Part shown: in pieces, positions 63,468-64,000 of the stretch
How positions within the stretch are numbered: position 1 is the stretch's first letter
Layout: every line of letters starts with the position of its first letter
Assembly: GCF_033283405.1 (NCBI RefSeq)
Contig: NZ_JAWMQR010000012.1
Location: 62,001-126,000, forward strand
Length of the DNA stretch: 64,000 nt
Origin: Halioxenophilus sp033283405
Lineage (GTDB): Bacteria > Pseudomonadota > Gammaproteobacteria > Pseudomonadales > Cellvibrionaceae
Direction of reading: 5' to 3'
The notes under the pieces: model-generated
What the model was told of the DNA's origin: nothing
The model's input: the letters and a program-made list of their open reading frames with translations, nothing else
Databases searched by the model: none
Program-made: the position numbers and the translations under genes

Positions 63468-64000
63468 CTAACTAGCTTTAGGCTCAACGGCTTTTTTGTC
63501 GTTGGGTCGTTTCCAACCTTCACCCACATCGTAGGTACCAAACAACCAATCGTAGAAGAGCGAAATGGTGGCAAAGTTACCGGCAGTGAAGCGGGCATGG
63601 TGTACATGGTGCATGAAGGACATGTACTTCAGGTATTTGAATGGGAACTTTTGCTCTTTCTCTTCCATTAAATCGTGGTTGTGCAGGTTAATTTCAGAGA
63701 AGGCAATCCAGGTAATGATAATGGTGATCACGTTAAAGTCGCCCATAATCATGGCCAGTACACCGATGCTGGCACCGTAGAGGTAGAGCCCGGCACAGGT
63801 CTCAATCGGGTGCAGGTAGGCGGAGTCTTCCCGGCAGGGGTTACGGCGCTGGTGGTGAACCGCGTGTACCCACATCAAAGGTCCTGGGCCGAAACCGCCA
63901 TCGTGAAACAGGAAGCGGTGTACCAAGTAGTAGAAAAAATCGTAGAACATCAAAATGATGAAGATATCCAGCGGGTACTTCCACCAGGGTTGCGCCTCGG
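63468..64000 (-). CDS. Sterol desaturase/fatty acid hydroxylase family protein, 5' part outside the window
   Basis: The visible 177 residues run off the right edge (reading frame open to 64000). They contain HRFLFH, HAVHHQRRNP and a late MHHVHHARF with membrane spans, the histidine boxes of the di-iron oxygenase superfamily. It is the third such gene in the window and is clearly different from the other two. The substrate is unknown. A strong terminator ends it. Confidence 0.92.
   Translation of the reverse strand, partial: EAQPWWKYPLDIFIILMFYDFFYYLVHRFLFHDGGFGPGPLMWVHAVHHQRRNPCREDSAYLHPIETCAGLYLYGASIGVLAMIMGDFNVITIIITWIAFSEINLHNHDLMEEKEQKFPFKYLKYMSFMHHVHHARFTAGNFATISLFYDWLFGTYDVGEGWKRPNDKKAVEPKAS

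Overview
The window is gammaproteobacterial DNA. The nifH, nifD and nifK products resemble Azotobacter vinelandii Mo-nitrogenase almost residue for residue. Other genes point to a marine, Cellvibrionales/Spongiibacteraceae-like host: a large TonB receptor, a BCCT carrier, a PAPS-type sulfotransferase and several sterol-desaturase-type oxygenases. The taxonomic placement is inference. I saw no tRNA or rRNA gene, CRISPR array or insertion sequence.

Region 1 (about 0-17.7 kb) is a nitrogen-fixation island. From left to right it holds a NifX-like protein, a leucine-rich-repeat protein, a DUF2750 protein, the flavodoxin nifF, a dual-specificity-phosphatase/kinase-fold gene pair, selO, an unknown 107-aa gene, cysK, bfr-bfd-SIR2 on the minus strand, and then nifH-nifD-nifK-nifT-nifY-DUF6129-lrv on the plus strand. 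GG-N10-GC (sigma-54) motifs lie before nifH, nifF, cysK, the 107-aa gene, the SIR2-bfd-bfr group and more weakly nifX. TGT-N10-ACA (NifA) sites lie about 105-125 bp upstream of three of these. Flavodoxin, cysteine synthase and iron storage or release therefore look co-regulated with nitrogenase. Strong hairpins separate nifH/D, nifD/K and nifK/T. The cluster stops after lrv; nifENX, seen at this point in Azotobacter, is absent here.

Region 2 (17.9-40.8 kb) is general accessory and housekeeping DNA: a MarR regulator with a BCCT carrier, a TonB receptor followed by a TPR-sulfotransferase, an aldo/keto reductase, a chemotaxis receptor, an RND efflux pump with its adaptor, a UbiA-type prenyltransferase, a lysophospholipase-like hydrolase, a beta-propeller amidohydrolase lipoprotein, a formyl-THF cyclo-ligase-like protein and a YhhQ transporter.

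Region 3 (40.9-46 kb) has a frameshifted DUF6795 pseudogene, a cupin, and a five-gene minus-strand cluster with two DUF2589 paralogues, a zinc-ribbon protein and two unrecognised proteins. Region 4 (46-55.2 kb) has a TetR regulator divergent from a fatty-acid-hydroxylase-superfamily gene with matching operator-like sites, dinB with a LexA-like box, a second aldo/keto reductase, a thioredoxin-fold protein, YccF and a Tat-type FAD oxidoreductase. Region 5 (55.6-64 kb) is a catabolic operon (ALDH, double-CMD protein, SDR, HIBADH-like, SDR) divergent from a GntR regulator, followed by two more sterol-desaturase-type genes around a LysR regulator.

The most promising leads are the phosphatase/kinase pair with SelO in the nif island, the apparently NifA-controlled SIR2-bfd-bfr unit divergent from nifH, and the DUF2589 gene cluster.
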